Source: Prorocentrum cordatum (lineage: Eukaryota > Sar > Dinophyceae > Prorocentrales > Prorocentraceae). From it: DNA of 64,000 nucleotides. The DNA lies in NCBI GenBank assembly GCA_963575745.1, contig CAUYUJ010018649.1, positions 231,123 to 295,122 of the forward strand, written 5' to 3'. Below, piece by piece: positions 12,975-23,269 of the stretch. Each line of letters starts with the position of its first letter. Positions within the stretch are counted from its first letter, which is position 1. The notes under the pieces were generated by a model. It worked only from the letters and a program-made list of their open reading frames with translations. It made no database searches and was not told where the DNA came from. The position numbers were made by a program, and so were the translations under genes.

Positions 12975-13115
12975 CCGATCAGGAGGAGGAGGTAGAGGAG
13001 GAGGAGGTGGGAGAGGAGGAGGAGGAGGTGGAGGAGGAGGAGGAAGAGGAGGAGGAGATGGAGGAGGAAGAGGAGGATGGGAGGAGGAGGAGAGGAGGAG
13101 AGGAGAGGAGGAGGG
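12975..13115. repeat. (GGA)n purine tract
   Basis: GAGGAGGTAGAGGAGG-type units interrupt the minus-strand RNase H frame, which reads them as a poly-Pro stretch. This is another triplet expansion placed at the edge of retroelement coding sequence. Confidence 0.85.
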
Positions 13116-13119
13116 AGGA

Positions 13120-14630
13120 CAGGTTCGCCACAAGGGCGGGGGGGGGGACCGGCAGCACGGACGGCAATGCGGGACGCACGCTGGCCTCGCGCCAGGGTCA
13201 TTGGCGCAGAGCCCGCGACCGCCGCGCCATGTGGGCGTTGGTACACACCGAACATAGGTGGTGGCACGAATGGCACAAATCTCTCGCCGTAGAGAGACAG
13301 TCTCGGGCGCGAAGACCCGCGACCGCCGAGCACCAGCATGGCCACCAGAGCGCCAGCTGCGAGAACCGCGCCTGGCAGGTCTCACGTGCCCAGACCCGCG
13401 GCGCGGGCGCGGCGAGCTCGGATGAGCGACGCCGCGCTCCTCGTCAAAGCGCTCCCCGACGACGGCAGGCTCGTGTCGTGACGACCCCGGCAGTGGCTCC
13501 TAACACCGTGTGGGTCGCTCATCCTGGAACGATCGACGGCCTCTGGACCTCCAGATCGTTCGATATTTGCCGACTCTGCGCCACTGCCGGCGTTCAACCT
13601 TGAACGCTCGCGGCGGGGCCGCTGCCGCGTTGGCACGACACGAACCTGCCGTACCAAACAATACACAAAGAAATCCAACAACAGGAAGCGGAGGAGCTCC
13701 AACTGATTGAGCAAAACATGGTTGGGGCAGCCGTGCTCCAACGGTCGGCGACACGCACATCGCCATCGAGAAGACCCAGTCCAGAGCTGCGACTGCACCC
13801 TTCAGGACTGACAAAGAGAATAGCGGCTATGACGACGGTTTGCGTCAAAACCATTCAGTACAACGCAAGCAGCGCAATTAAATTACCCTGCGACGTACCC
13901 AGCCCACGTGCATCAAATGGCAAGAGGAATATGCCAACATTAGCAGGAACAACGACAGTGTAGACGCGGCGATTTGCTGCGCAAGCTACATGGGATGCGC
14001 ATGCGTTGCACGATTCACAGGACGACGATCGAAATAACGAGGATTGAGGCCCCAGGATCGAAGAAGAACGGGCACGGGAACGAGGGGTGGAGCGAAAGGC
14101 CATGGCAGCATGCATGGAGAAGGTGAGGCGGGGAATAGGACGACGATGAAAGTGGCGGGAGGAGACAGAAGACTGCCGCGTTTTTCAAGCGCGAGCTAAA
14201 CCCGCAGCGCTGCCTGCGCCATGTCGTCGCAGAGTTCCACAAGGAACGAGCGAGGCGTAGCTCGCCCGCTAGCTTCTCCGCCTCCTTCCCGCACATTTCA
14301 GCGCGGGAGCTGAACGCTCGCAGGCGCGCCGCCAGGTCTGCGGGCGGCCCGCGGGAAAGAAACTCAAGGCCGGGGTCGCGCATCATCAATCGGTTGTCCA
14401 TCGTCCAAAATTGCACTGGCGACGTACTGGTTGAACGCGGAGCGAGCAGCATCACGCGCGTGCCTGAACGCCACGCAGGTACAGTGCACGCGCGATTGGG
14501 ACTTCAGGTCGATCACGCGCGTCTCCACCAGGCTTGGCAACACCACGCGACTGAGGATCTCACTGCGGTCTGCCATGCTGCTGTCCGCGAATGCAATGCG
14601 CTGCCTGCAAGTAAGGCGGCGGCGTCCACT
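13120..14630. other. Stretch without a recognisable gene
   Basis: There are no domains I can name. On the minus strand, 14190-14390 encodes a coiled-coil-like segment (RAEMCGKEAEKLAGELRLAR) preceded by GLEFLSRGPPADLAARLRAF, which looks coding but is short and unrecognised. 13380-13800 also has open frames without motifs. Confidence 0.4.
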
Positions 14631-14631
14631 T

Positions 14632-14885
14632 GTCTCAGAAGATGTTCCCGCGGGCCCGAAGGGCGACCGCCAGCTCGAGCCGCGGCGCCGGCAGGCCAGA
14701 TAAGGATCATGCAACAGCAAAGACGATGACAGAGCAACGAGGTATCGGCGAGTGCATGACCGGCCTCCGTTTCCTGCACTTCTTTCCTGTAGTTCCCCTA
14801 GCTCATCGAGCTCAGCAGATGTTTCTGCGGGTCCGAAGGACGACCGCCAGCTCGAGTCGCAGCGCCGACGAGCTGCATCCACATC
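14632..14885. repeat. Direct repeat of about 75 bp, 180 bp apart
   Basis: The segment beginning AGATGTTCCCGCGGGCCCGA (about 14640) recurs as AGATGTTTCTGCGGGTCCGA (about 14817). Both continue with GACGACCGCCAGCTCGAG-like sequence and end before a divergent tail. Minus-strand translation gives two SSWRSxFGPAxTS peptides. Two copies only. Confidence 0.75.
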
Positions 14886-15039
14886 AGGCAACACCCCAGG
14901 AGACACTGGCACACAACGATTTGACGTCAGTCAGTGCCAGACCACTCCATGTCTAGTTCCTCGCACACATACAGTCGATCGCAGATGCGGGATAATCAAA
15001 GTAGAATGACGGGTCCAATCTGCGTCCGCGTAGGACGTC

Positions 15040-15815
15040 ACTATGCTGGACCCCGCAGCAGGTCTCGAAAGTGGCGACAGTTTCGTGGGCCCCACAGCAG
15101 CCCTCGAATGTGGCGACAGTTTCGCAGATCGCAGCCCCCCAAGGATGGCGAGGTCTAATCTGAATCTGCATGGTGCCTCACTCCGCTGGACCCACCAGCA
15201 GCCCTCGAATGTGGCGTCAGTGTCGCAGATCGCAGCCCCCCAGGGATGGCGAGGTCTAATCTGAATCTGCGTGGTGCCTCACTCCGCTGGACCCACCAGC
15301 AGCCCTCGAATGTGACCACAGTTTCGCAGATCGCACCCCCCAGGGATGGCGAGGTCTAATCTGAATCTGCGTGGTGCCTCACTCCGCTGGACCCACCAGC
15401 AGCCCTCGAATGTGACCACAGTTTCGCAGATCGCAGCCCCCCAGGGACGGCGAGGTCTAATCTGAATCTGCGTGGTGCCTCACTCCGCTGGACCCACCAG
15501 CAGCCCTCGAAAGTCGAGGTCTAATCTGAATCTGCGTGGTGCCTCACTCCGCTGGACCCACCAGCAGCCCTCGAAAGTGACGACAGTTTCGCAGATCGCA
15601 GCCCCCCAGGGATGGCGAGGTCTAATCTGAATCTGCGTGGTGCCTCACTCCGCTGGACCCACCAGCAGCCCTCGAAAGTGGTGACAGTTTCGCAGATCGC
15701 AGCCCCCCAGGGATGGCGAGGTCTAATCTGAATCTGCGTGGTGCCTCACTCCGCTGGACCCACCAGCAGCCCTCGAAAGTGGCGACAGTTTCACAGATCG
15801 CAGCCCCAAAGGGAT
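15040..15815. repeat. 102-bp satellite array
   Basis: About seven and a half copies of a 101-104-bp unit containing CCTCACTCCGCTGGACCCAC, CAGCAGCCCTCGAA, ACAGTTTCGCAGATCGCAGC and GGCGAGGTCTAATCTGAATC. One unit (starting about 15478) is shortened to 64 bp by loss of the GATCGCAGC part. Copies 3-8 are nearly identical, and the first copies (15040-15170) are more diverged, as expected at an array edge. Confidence 0.95.
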
Positions 15816-15819
15816 GACG

Positions 15820-15995
15820 TAAAAGGCAAGAGAGAAGAGGAGGAGCGAAGAGAGGAGGAGAAGGGAAGCAAGAGAGGAGGAGCGAAGAGAGGAGAAGGGA
15901 TGCAAGAGAGAAGAGGAGGAGCGAAGAGAGGCGGAGAAGGGAAGCAAGAGAGGAGAGGAAGAGGGAAGAGAGGAGGAGGAGGCGGGAAGGAGACC
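15820..15995. repeat. GA-rich purine minisatellite
   Basis: Tandem AGAGGAGGAGCGAAGAG/GAGAAGGGAAGCAAG units, adjoining the 102-bp satellite directly. There is no coding sequence. Confidence 0.8.
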
Positions 15996-15999
15996 GCAG

Positions 16000-18540
16000 T
16001 GCTCTATTCAAAACGAGTACCCAACGCAGGAGGGTTGGGAAAAAGACACAGGCTGCGTGCGAACGGTGAAGCTTGATGGAACAAACAGGCGTTGAGCTAA
16101 CACACGTCCGGAACATAATCGAGACTAGGCAAAGACCCCTGGTGCAAGCAGCCCTCCGTCACAAGGCGCCGCCGCCCACTTCGATACCTTCATCACACCC
16201 CGCACGAGCTACCACCCCGCCGTGGCGCACCCACCCTACCAGGACCCACCTCGAAGACAGGGCGGAGACAACACTCCGAGAACCAGTCGCTCGGCACAGG
16301 AGCGCCCGCAGCGGCAAAAACCACCCGCACAAATGCGAAATGGACAAGCCTTGCCAGCTAGTCCTCCACAGACGGGGCTGTCGGCAGTGACTTCCTGGCG
16401 CCGTCAAACTATGTCCATATCTACTGCCGCGGGGTCGTTTCCTGGGGACTGGGGCAACGGTGGATGCACGCCCGTACATGAGGGCAGAAATCCATATCTA
16501 TATCGAAATCCCAGGGCACGACTCCGAAACTGTGGATATGAACAGATTCTGGCGGTGGATCCTTCCACCAGGCCATGGCGACCGCACACCGATCAGGCCA
16601 GGTCACTGGTCAGGAACACCGCTGCGTCAACCACGACCGCCCTGGATTGCCGGGGGACCGACTACAACCATGAGGGCGTCGAGTGCGACGACCTCATTGC
16701 AAAGACCAAACGACGGCCACCACCACCAAGAATTTTCGGGGGGGCGCCGACCCCTGGGCGGTGGCACGGCTGAGCTTCGCCCTATACTAAGTGGCACTCG
16801 GGCGTGCCACCGCCGACGGGTCGGCTGCCCCCCGATGGATTCCCGGTGGCGGTGGTCCATGTTTCTCTTCGGATCAATGAGCAGGCTGGATTCCACTTGC
16901 CACGCAAAACCCACGGGCCAACCAGAACAACTACTGCGCGGTCTACATTGACAACCGCAACCGTGATCAACACCTGGACTTTTCCAACTTCTCCTTCGAT
17001 TCCCTGTGTTCAGCCCGACTGCATTCATCAATCTGATGTTCGACACGCACGCCGTTGTCTCCAACGGGGTCGCCAACCAGCATGGAAGGCAGCGGGTCAC
17101 TGGACGGCAAGGAAATGTGGAACATTGCCTACAACATATGCATTACGTACGACACAAACAGCTCATAAGGATGAGGCCCATGAAGTCACGACAGAAAGCC
17201 CATCAAACACGCTGATGTTCGCCTAACCGACGAGGCCGTCACCATCGTCGACGAGCCATATCCCATAGTGGCGAAACGCAGCACGAGGGCCAGGACGAGA
17301 ACGTCGTCGACCAGGCGACATCCTGTTGCGGCCACGGGGGGACCGAAGACTCCGACGAGTCCGACGTCGCAAGAGAGAGGAGGAAGAAAAGCAGGACGAC
17401 GAAAGGAGGAGGACAACGCAAGACCGACTTCTCTTAAGCTTGAAAATCTCAATCGCGATTCCTGAGCCCGCATCGCAGACCTGGGATGAACCCAACCTCA
17501 CGTTAAGGCCGTCGTCCAAAGCAATGAACAAGAGCACACGAAGGGAATCCAACAATTCACGCGCAACCTCACAACCAGGAACGAAGCCTGAGCGCCACGG
17601 TGGGAAAAATGTTGGATGCCGGACACGGGAGAGCCCGCCACTCTGGGAAGTGTCAGGACAAGGCTACAGCATCCCAAGCGCAACATCGACCAGCAGAAAG
17701 ACGCTGCAGCCTCGCAGTGATCTCCAACGCGAATTCCACCAGAGCTGGCCCTCTTGCCCGACGTCGGTCTAAACTACCACCTCCTGACAGCCAGCTGACC
17801 CTGGCTCGGGGCCACTCGGCGCACTCGCGCAATCCGCGCCAGTCGAGGGAGAAACGAAGAAAGAGCGGGTTCAGGAGAACGGGGGGCGTCCAGCAAGACG
17901 CAAACCAGCCGTCGCTCGAGCAGCGCAGGCAGACCAATGCACCCAACCACCGCTCGGCCAGCATCAAGGCCGCCGCCTTGCGATGCGCAGCCTGGACAGC
18001 CGTGCTGCGGACGCGCCGCGCGTCGCCTGTCAATGCCCAAGTCTGCGCTGCAAACGCATGATCAGCACGGGACCCATCGATCGACCGAGCCTCAGAATCG
18101 GGTGGCCGCCGAACCACAAAGGCCAACCACCAAGCTAAGGCACGGGAGGGCCGTGCCTCGCCTGCCTCCGTTGCCTTGATCCTAGACATGAAGGCGGCCA
18201 ACCTGGTCTCGTAGGCTGCAGAGCTGCCGGAGAGGGAGGACCGCGATACGTCCGACCCGCGAGGCGGGGCCCACAAGCGGGCGGACCGCCTGCCCGCCGC
18301 CGCTGGCGACGGCGCGACGGCAGGCCCAAAAGGCGACCTCTCCGATCTTCCCTCTTGCAACGTCAGCCTAGGCAAGAAACGGCACGCCCCGCCCCCAGGT
18401 GATCGTCGTGCGAAGGCCACATGATTATCTGCGTCTCCAGCTGCCACGCGGCACCTCCTGGAGGAGGCAGGGCAACACCTCGAAGGCGCTGGTGCCCGCA
18501 ACTAAGAGACGGCGACGCCCCCTTACTTCCCGTGGTCTTC
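16000..18540. other. Long stretch of unrecognised sequence with one open frame
   Basis: No named domain was found on either strand. The longest frame is minus 17653-18501 (282 codons), containing ALAWWLAFVVRRPPDSEARS. It has biased but non-repetitive composition and could be a fragment of an unknown mobile element or gene. On the plus strand 16915-17015 encodes VYIDNRNRDQHLDFSNFSFD, again unplaced. There are no signals that would define a start or splice site. Confidence 0.35.
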
Positions 18541-18559
18541 GTGTCCCTTCTCCTCCTGC

Positions 18560-18735
18560 TCGGCTCCTCCTGCCCCACCTCCTCCTCCTCCTCCTCCTCC
18601 TCCTCCGCCTCCTCCTCCTCCTCCTCACGAGAACGAAGGAGGATGAGGATGAAGAGGAGGAGGAGGAGGAGAAGGAGGAGGACGAGGAGGACGAGGACGA
18701 GGAGGAGGAGGAGGAAAAGGAACCGAGACGGGGAG
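18560..18735. repeat. Mirror-switched (CTC)n to (GAG)n tract
   Basis: About 75 bp of CTC repeat (18565-18638) is followed at once by about 95 bp of GAG/GGA repeat (18640-18735). The two halves are reverse complements, so the whole can fold into one long imperfect hairpin. Confidence 0.85.
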
Positions 18736-18869
18736 GAGAGGTGAACGACGGTGAACCAGCGCCTCGGCTGGCCGCGCCGCCAGGCGCGACGCGGCCTCGG
18801 CTGGCGCGGCACCCTCGGCCAGCGCGGTCGGCGCGTGCGCGGGCTCCTCCTGTCAACGACGACGACAAC

Positions 18870-19060
18870 GACGGCGCACGGCGGCGGGCGTCGGTGGCCA
18901 ACGACGGACGGACGGACGGCGGCGACGGAAAGACGGACGACGACGGAAGGACGGACGACGGACGGCGGACGATGGTCGACGACGACGCCGACGCCGACAA
19001 CGGACACACCGATGGACGACGGACGACGGACACAACGACGGACGGCGGACGACAGACGAC
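18870..19060. repeat. GACGGACGG-type short repeat
   Basis: Degenerate repeats of GACGGACGGACGG/ACGACGGA. Several frames are open through it but carry no domain. Confidence 0.75.
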
Positions 19061-19154
19061 GGGATCCAAGCTTTGGGGTTAACGCGACCTCTGGACACCA
19101 CCCGCATTAGCAACGGCCCTGAAACCGAGGGCCTTTTGCAAAGGCCCCTGAGGA

Positions 19155-19205
19155 GAGAAAGAGAGAGAGAGAGACTGAAAAAGAGAGAGAGAGAGAGAGA
19201 AGAGG
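19155..19205. repeat. (GA)n microsatellite
   Basis: Two GAGAGAGA runs separated by CTGAAAAA. Confidence 0.9.
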
Positions 19206-19269
19206 AGAGAGTCGACTCGGGCAGGGATGTAGTATAGTAACTCACACACGCCACACCTTCGCAACGCCG

Positions 19270-21350
19270 GTTATGAGGGCCCCCTAGGCTTACAATGAAC
19301 AGCTCGACTCACGCGGCCCAAAACACAAATGAACACATAACATCTACACGCCATCATGGAGCAAACTGGGCTTCGGCCAACCGGTTCGCGATGCGTGCTC
19401 TGAACTGAGTCGGGCGCACTCTCTCGGCGGCTGGCGAGCAGTGCTGCGCGGCTGTTGGCAGAGGTGGCATCGGCCTGACGTGACCGCATGCGCCCCCCAC
19501 GAGGCCAAGATAAGAGCGACACCACCACCGCCAGCGCGAGGCGCCAGGGAGGGTCCTCCTGGTGGTGTGGGTACCCCCTCTCGCTCGAGGCATCCCCTAT
19601 CCCCTGGTCGGGAGGGCATCGTGGACCAACTCGCTGGAGGTGGCCCCCCCCTGGTGGAGGCGTCGCCGCTCCTTCCACCGACGAAGGAACCCTGGCGTTG
19701 CAAAACGGGCGCACAGCTGTGGGCACCTCGCGCCAGGGACCCCCTCTTGCAAGCACCCGAACTGTAGGGGGGGTGCCTGGCAAAGGTGCATGACCCATGG
19801 ACGTCCACTGCGGAGCGTGACACGATTGTTCGGCGTCGGGCCCAAAAACCTAGGATCCCTGGGTAAGGATGGTCTTGAGATGAAGTGCGAAGGAAGTGAG
19901 AGAGGCGGAGGGATGGGGACAGAGGAGGAAGGAGGGGGGAGGATGGCGGACGACGAGGTGGGAGGGGAAGAAGAGGACAGGCCTGAGAAGCAGAGATGCA
20001 AGGGTAGCCCCGATGAAGCACAATATCATTGCTACTGACATTGACTGCAACCATCTGCCAACGCAAACGGCTGAGACTTACGACAGCTTTCACGACAAGA
20101 ATTCCAACACTGCCGACCTCATCCCCTGGAAGTCTTTCGCCGCGTGCCCGACATGGTTGATTGCGTATTCTGGGGCCCTGACGCGGCCCCGCGGAGGCCG
20201 AAAACGCCAGAAAACGCCCGCCCCGATTGCACTTCCGTGGCACCGCTGATCACGGCGAGTTCGTGCCGTGGCGACTTGCGCATTGGTTTCTGGCATCGCG
20301 TGGACTGCTCCGGGCGGTCTCAACACCCCGGCGCCGCCTCCGGCGGTGCCCCTGGGGAGCCCCGCGCCCCAGGGTTGTGGAGTTGAGGCCGACCCAGACT
20401 ACTCGGGGGGGCCTGTTGGGGCCTGCTGTAACTACATGGGACGCTCTGTGCGCCACCCGAAGCATTACCCTTTTCGCAATCGCAAATCGTCCGAGATCGA
20501 CCGATTCCAAGCCACCAGCGGCATTCCGCCTTGAGCGTCCGCGCCAGGAGAGCGCCTCCACCGCAATCGCGGCGCGAGCGTGTCACAACTGGTCGCGACC
20601 TTGTTACGCTGTGGGTCCGCCCGAGAAGTCCTTCGCCGGGTCCGTTCTTGTAAGGGACGACAGCTGGAAGGCGGCGGAGGCCGCAGCGAACAATTCCGCC
20701 CCTGTGGGGGGGGGCGAAGGAAGGACGATGGAAGGAAGGAGGGAGAGGGAGGGAAGGAGGAAGAAGGGAGGAAGAAGTGAAAAGATGGGAATGAGGGGGA
20801 GACTCCTCGGAAGGCGAAACAGAGGACATGCAAGGGGACGATACACAGACAGATAGACAGCACCATGAGAGGGAGAGCACCAAAAGCAGGGGGATATTGA
20901 TCCGAATCAAGCCGCCCATGAGGCACTCGCCTCTGCTTTAGCTTTCCTCTTGGCGACCAGGGCCGCCCGTGCGAGGGGAAGGGGGCAAGTGCGGGAGGAA
21001 GACAGTCGGGGGTGTGCGTAGCCCTCTCTGGGCCTCGCGGGCCCTCGTCGCCACGAGGGGGGCCCGCAGGCCGCAGGCGGGGAGGGGAGACATGAAGGAT
21101 GGGGGTCTCACCGTGTGCTACCCTCTCGGGGCAATGTGGGCCCTCGTCGCCACGAGGTGCTTGGTCTTGGTGTGTGTGTGTGTGTGTGTGTGGCGTGTGT
21201 TGCCCCTACTGGGCCCCAGATACCCTCGCCGCGACGGCTAGACTCGCCTCGAACTCCTGTCCGACCCTGTCGAGGGGAGGTGACCGCGAGCGAGTGGGGA
21301 GGAGTCGAGTCGAACCGAAATCACTGGCGGTGATTGCCTGTGCTGCCCAC
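19270..21350. other. Stretch without a recognisable gene; contains one end of a dispersed repeat
   Basis: Open frames (for example minus 19344-20243, 299 codons) lack any domain. The segment at about 19545-19680 (GGGTCCTCCTGGTGGTGTGG then CTCGAGGCATC) matches 23315-23450 with substitutions and indels, so it is a dispersed low-copy repeat. Around 21040 and 21140 GCCCTCGTCGCCACGAGG occurs twice; each copy is partly self-complementary (CCTCG..CGAGG). A (TG)n run lies at 21170-21192. Confidence 0.45.
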
Positions 21351-21355
21351 CTCTC

Positions 21356-21752
21356 TCACTCGTCGGACGCCAAGCTCAGCGCATAGGGCATCGAGTTCAC
21401 CACTAGTCGACTATTGGGCTGTCTTCGTATGACCTCTATGTCCACATATCCCAGCCATTCTGAAGTTGAAGGAACTGGTGGTGGTGAGCTGGGACATGAG
21501 AACATGAGAACTTCTCGTTGGTCGGCGAGCTGCTTGGCCAGCGCAGCTCCCAGCTCGCGGAAGGAGGTCGCGTCGCATAGACAGGGGTCACCAGTCACCA
21601 GCGTCGGTCTTCTTCGCCGTCTTCCCAGGCTTCGACATGGCACGATGAAGGCACAACATGTGCGTCTGACAAAAAACGTATCCTCCTGATTCTGACCTCA
21701 GGATGGCCCCTTCAAGGGAAGATTCCCACTCAACCGCTGGCACCGCCGCGCA
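21356..21752 (-). pseudogene. Retroposed copy of a trans-spliced mRNA (unidentified gene)
   Basis: The sequence begins immediately after the spliced-leader relic (see 21753-21768), as an mRNA copied back into the genome would. The minus strand then runs through WESSLEGAILRSESGGYVFC and, in the same frame, MSKPGKTAKKTDAGDW and a stop. A second frame stays open to 21356 (ATSFRELGAALAKQLADQRE). A single frameshift near 21595 would join the two. I cannot identify the product. The lower boundary is unknown, and I see no poly(T) on the plus strand below it. Confidence 0.45.
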
Positions 21753-21768
21753 CTTGAGCCAAAATGGC
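21753..21768 (-). other. Dinoflagellate spliced-leader relic
   Basis: The minus strand reads GCCATTTTGGCTCAAG, an exact match to the last 16 nt of the 22-nt dinoflagellate spliced leader, whose published consensus ends in that sequence. A 16-mer has negligible chance of occurring at random in 64 kb. The preceding bases do not match the rest of the leader; a CTC/GAG tract begins there. Its presence in genomic DNA marks reverse transcription of a mature trans-spliced mRNA. Confidence 0.85.
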
Positions 21769-21885
21769 AAAGGGGGAGGAGGAGGTGTTGGAGGAGGAGG
21801 AGGGGGAGAAGGAGGAGGGGGAGGAGGAAGACAAGGAGAATGATACTGATGATGATGATGCTGATGCTGATGCTGATGCTGATGC

Positions 21886-21927
<42 letters not shown>

Positions 21928-22000
21928 CGAGGAGGAGGAGGAGGAGGAGGAGGAGGAGGAGGAGGAGGAGGAGGAGGGGATGGCGGAGAACGAGGGGGTG
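21769..22000. repeat. Composite GGA, GATGCT and GAT repeat block
   Basis: In order on the plus strand: GGAGGAGGTGTTGGAGG units, (GATGCT)n at about 21858-21888, (GAT)n to 21925, then (GAG)n to about 21975. It is read on the minus strand as long Pro, His and Gln-His runs. Confidence 0.9.
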
Positions 22001-22361
22001 GAGACGGAGGAGAAGGGGCAGGGCGACGACGACGGCGACGGCGACGACTGGGACCTATCTCGTCGACGCGGCTCGGGACCTCCGAGACCGCGGGGGGCGA
22101 GTCCGCTGCGGCGGCGCCTGGGCTGGTGGAGGCGGGCTGAGCGGCAGGAGGACCTCTCACAGACTGTACACGCGCAGGGATTCTGACGGAGTTCATCCTG
22201 GGCCCAGGATTCGTGCATTCGCCCTCCTGCGGCCAGGATGGGACTGGCCCGGATCGGTGTACTTGCGCAGAAATCGTCGTCCGACATCGGAGGCCTCTGC
22301 CTCCTTAAGACACGGGAAGGTGCCAGGAAAACAGAAACATCATACAAACTGAATGAACACA

Positions 22362-22440
22362 ATTTCGGAGGTCCGCGCAAAATTTCTTGGGTCGGCGCTT
22401 TGCCACCCCCCTCCCATGGCGCGCTCCGCTCGCCAAGAAT
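22362..22440. repeat. Dispersed 60-80-bp repeat, copy 1 of 4
   Basis: The sequence TCGGAGGTCCGCGC..AATTTCTTGGGTCGGCG followed by CCCCCCTCCC recurs at 45590-45660, 46278-46350 and 58655-58725. The shared core is GGAGGTCC.CGCG, then TTTCTTGGATCGGCG, then T/ATGC(A)CCCC. It is short, non-tandem and always on the plus strand; it may be the end of a SINE-like element. Confidence 0.6.
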
Positions 22441-22679
22441 AGCGCTGAAGGCGACGCAAGCCAGGAGATTTCGGTGACAACCCGATACATCCGCCAGGAA
22501 CTCGGAAAGCTCATGTGTGCGCAATGCTTGATCATGGAGCCGCCACCGCGCCCCGGCCGAATCCCTGAAGCCTCAGTCCTCAATCCAGGGGATTTGCTTC
22601 AGTGGTTCGGACCCCGCATTGCCAAATCTTCTTGGGCTCCCCGCGTGCCCCCCGGGGTTCCCCGCGTCCTCTCGCGTGG

Positions 22680-23260
22680 CTATTTCGGGCCCGAGAAGGG
22701 GGCTTCAAGACGGGCCAAGAGCGCCCCAAGAGGCCGCGGAGACGGTCCAGTGGTGTCCCGAATCGCAGCACGATCGGGACACCACTGGACCAAACACGGC
22801 CCAAGAAGCCTTCGAGGCGCCCCAAGAAAGCCTCAAGAGCCTTCCCAAGTGGGGCCAGAGAGGCCAAAATCATTGATTGTCCAGAGGTTGTTCAGTGATG
22901 TTGGGTCTCTCCACTGTTCGAGCTTCCGACGCTCTCCAAAGACAGCCCCAAGACGGTCCAAGAGGCCCCCAAGAGGGCCGCAAGACGGCTCAGAAACGGC
23001 CCCACCAGGAGGGACCCAAGAGGGCCCAAATACAGCCCCAAGAGGGCCCCCAAAAAGACCCAAGAGGTGGAACACGAATCGACAATCCGAGTCTTCCGCC
23101 CCACAGAGGCCCCAAGGAAGTCGCAAGGGGGCCCCAAGAGGATGCCCCCTATATGCACCCAAGACGCCCCAAGAGGCCCCCCAAAGCGCCCCAACAAGGC
23201 TCCCGAGAGGCCTCCCGCGACATCCCAACGACCATCCGTGGCGGGATGGGCCGAAGGCCA
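22680..23260. repeat. CCAAGAGGCCC-type minisatellite with an embedded core
   Basis: Same family as 4960-5950. The core at 22862-22940 (AAAATCATTGATTGTCCAGA ... CTTCCGACGCTC) matches those at 5236 and 5585. Long Pro/Arg/Gly frames are artefacts. Confidence 0.8.
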
Positions 23261-23269
23261 TTCGATGAT

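Noticed and set aside
12953-13603. Glu-rich plus-strand protein
   Set aside because: Generated by a GGA tract; the minus strand holds the RNase H fragment.
16804-17226. Thr-rich plus-strand frame as a capsid or envelope protein
   Set aside because: No motif supports any viral family; the composition alone is not evidence.
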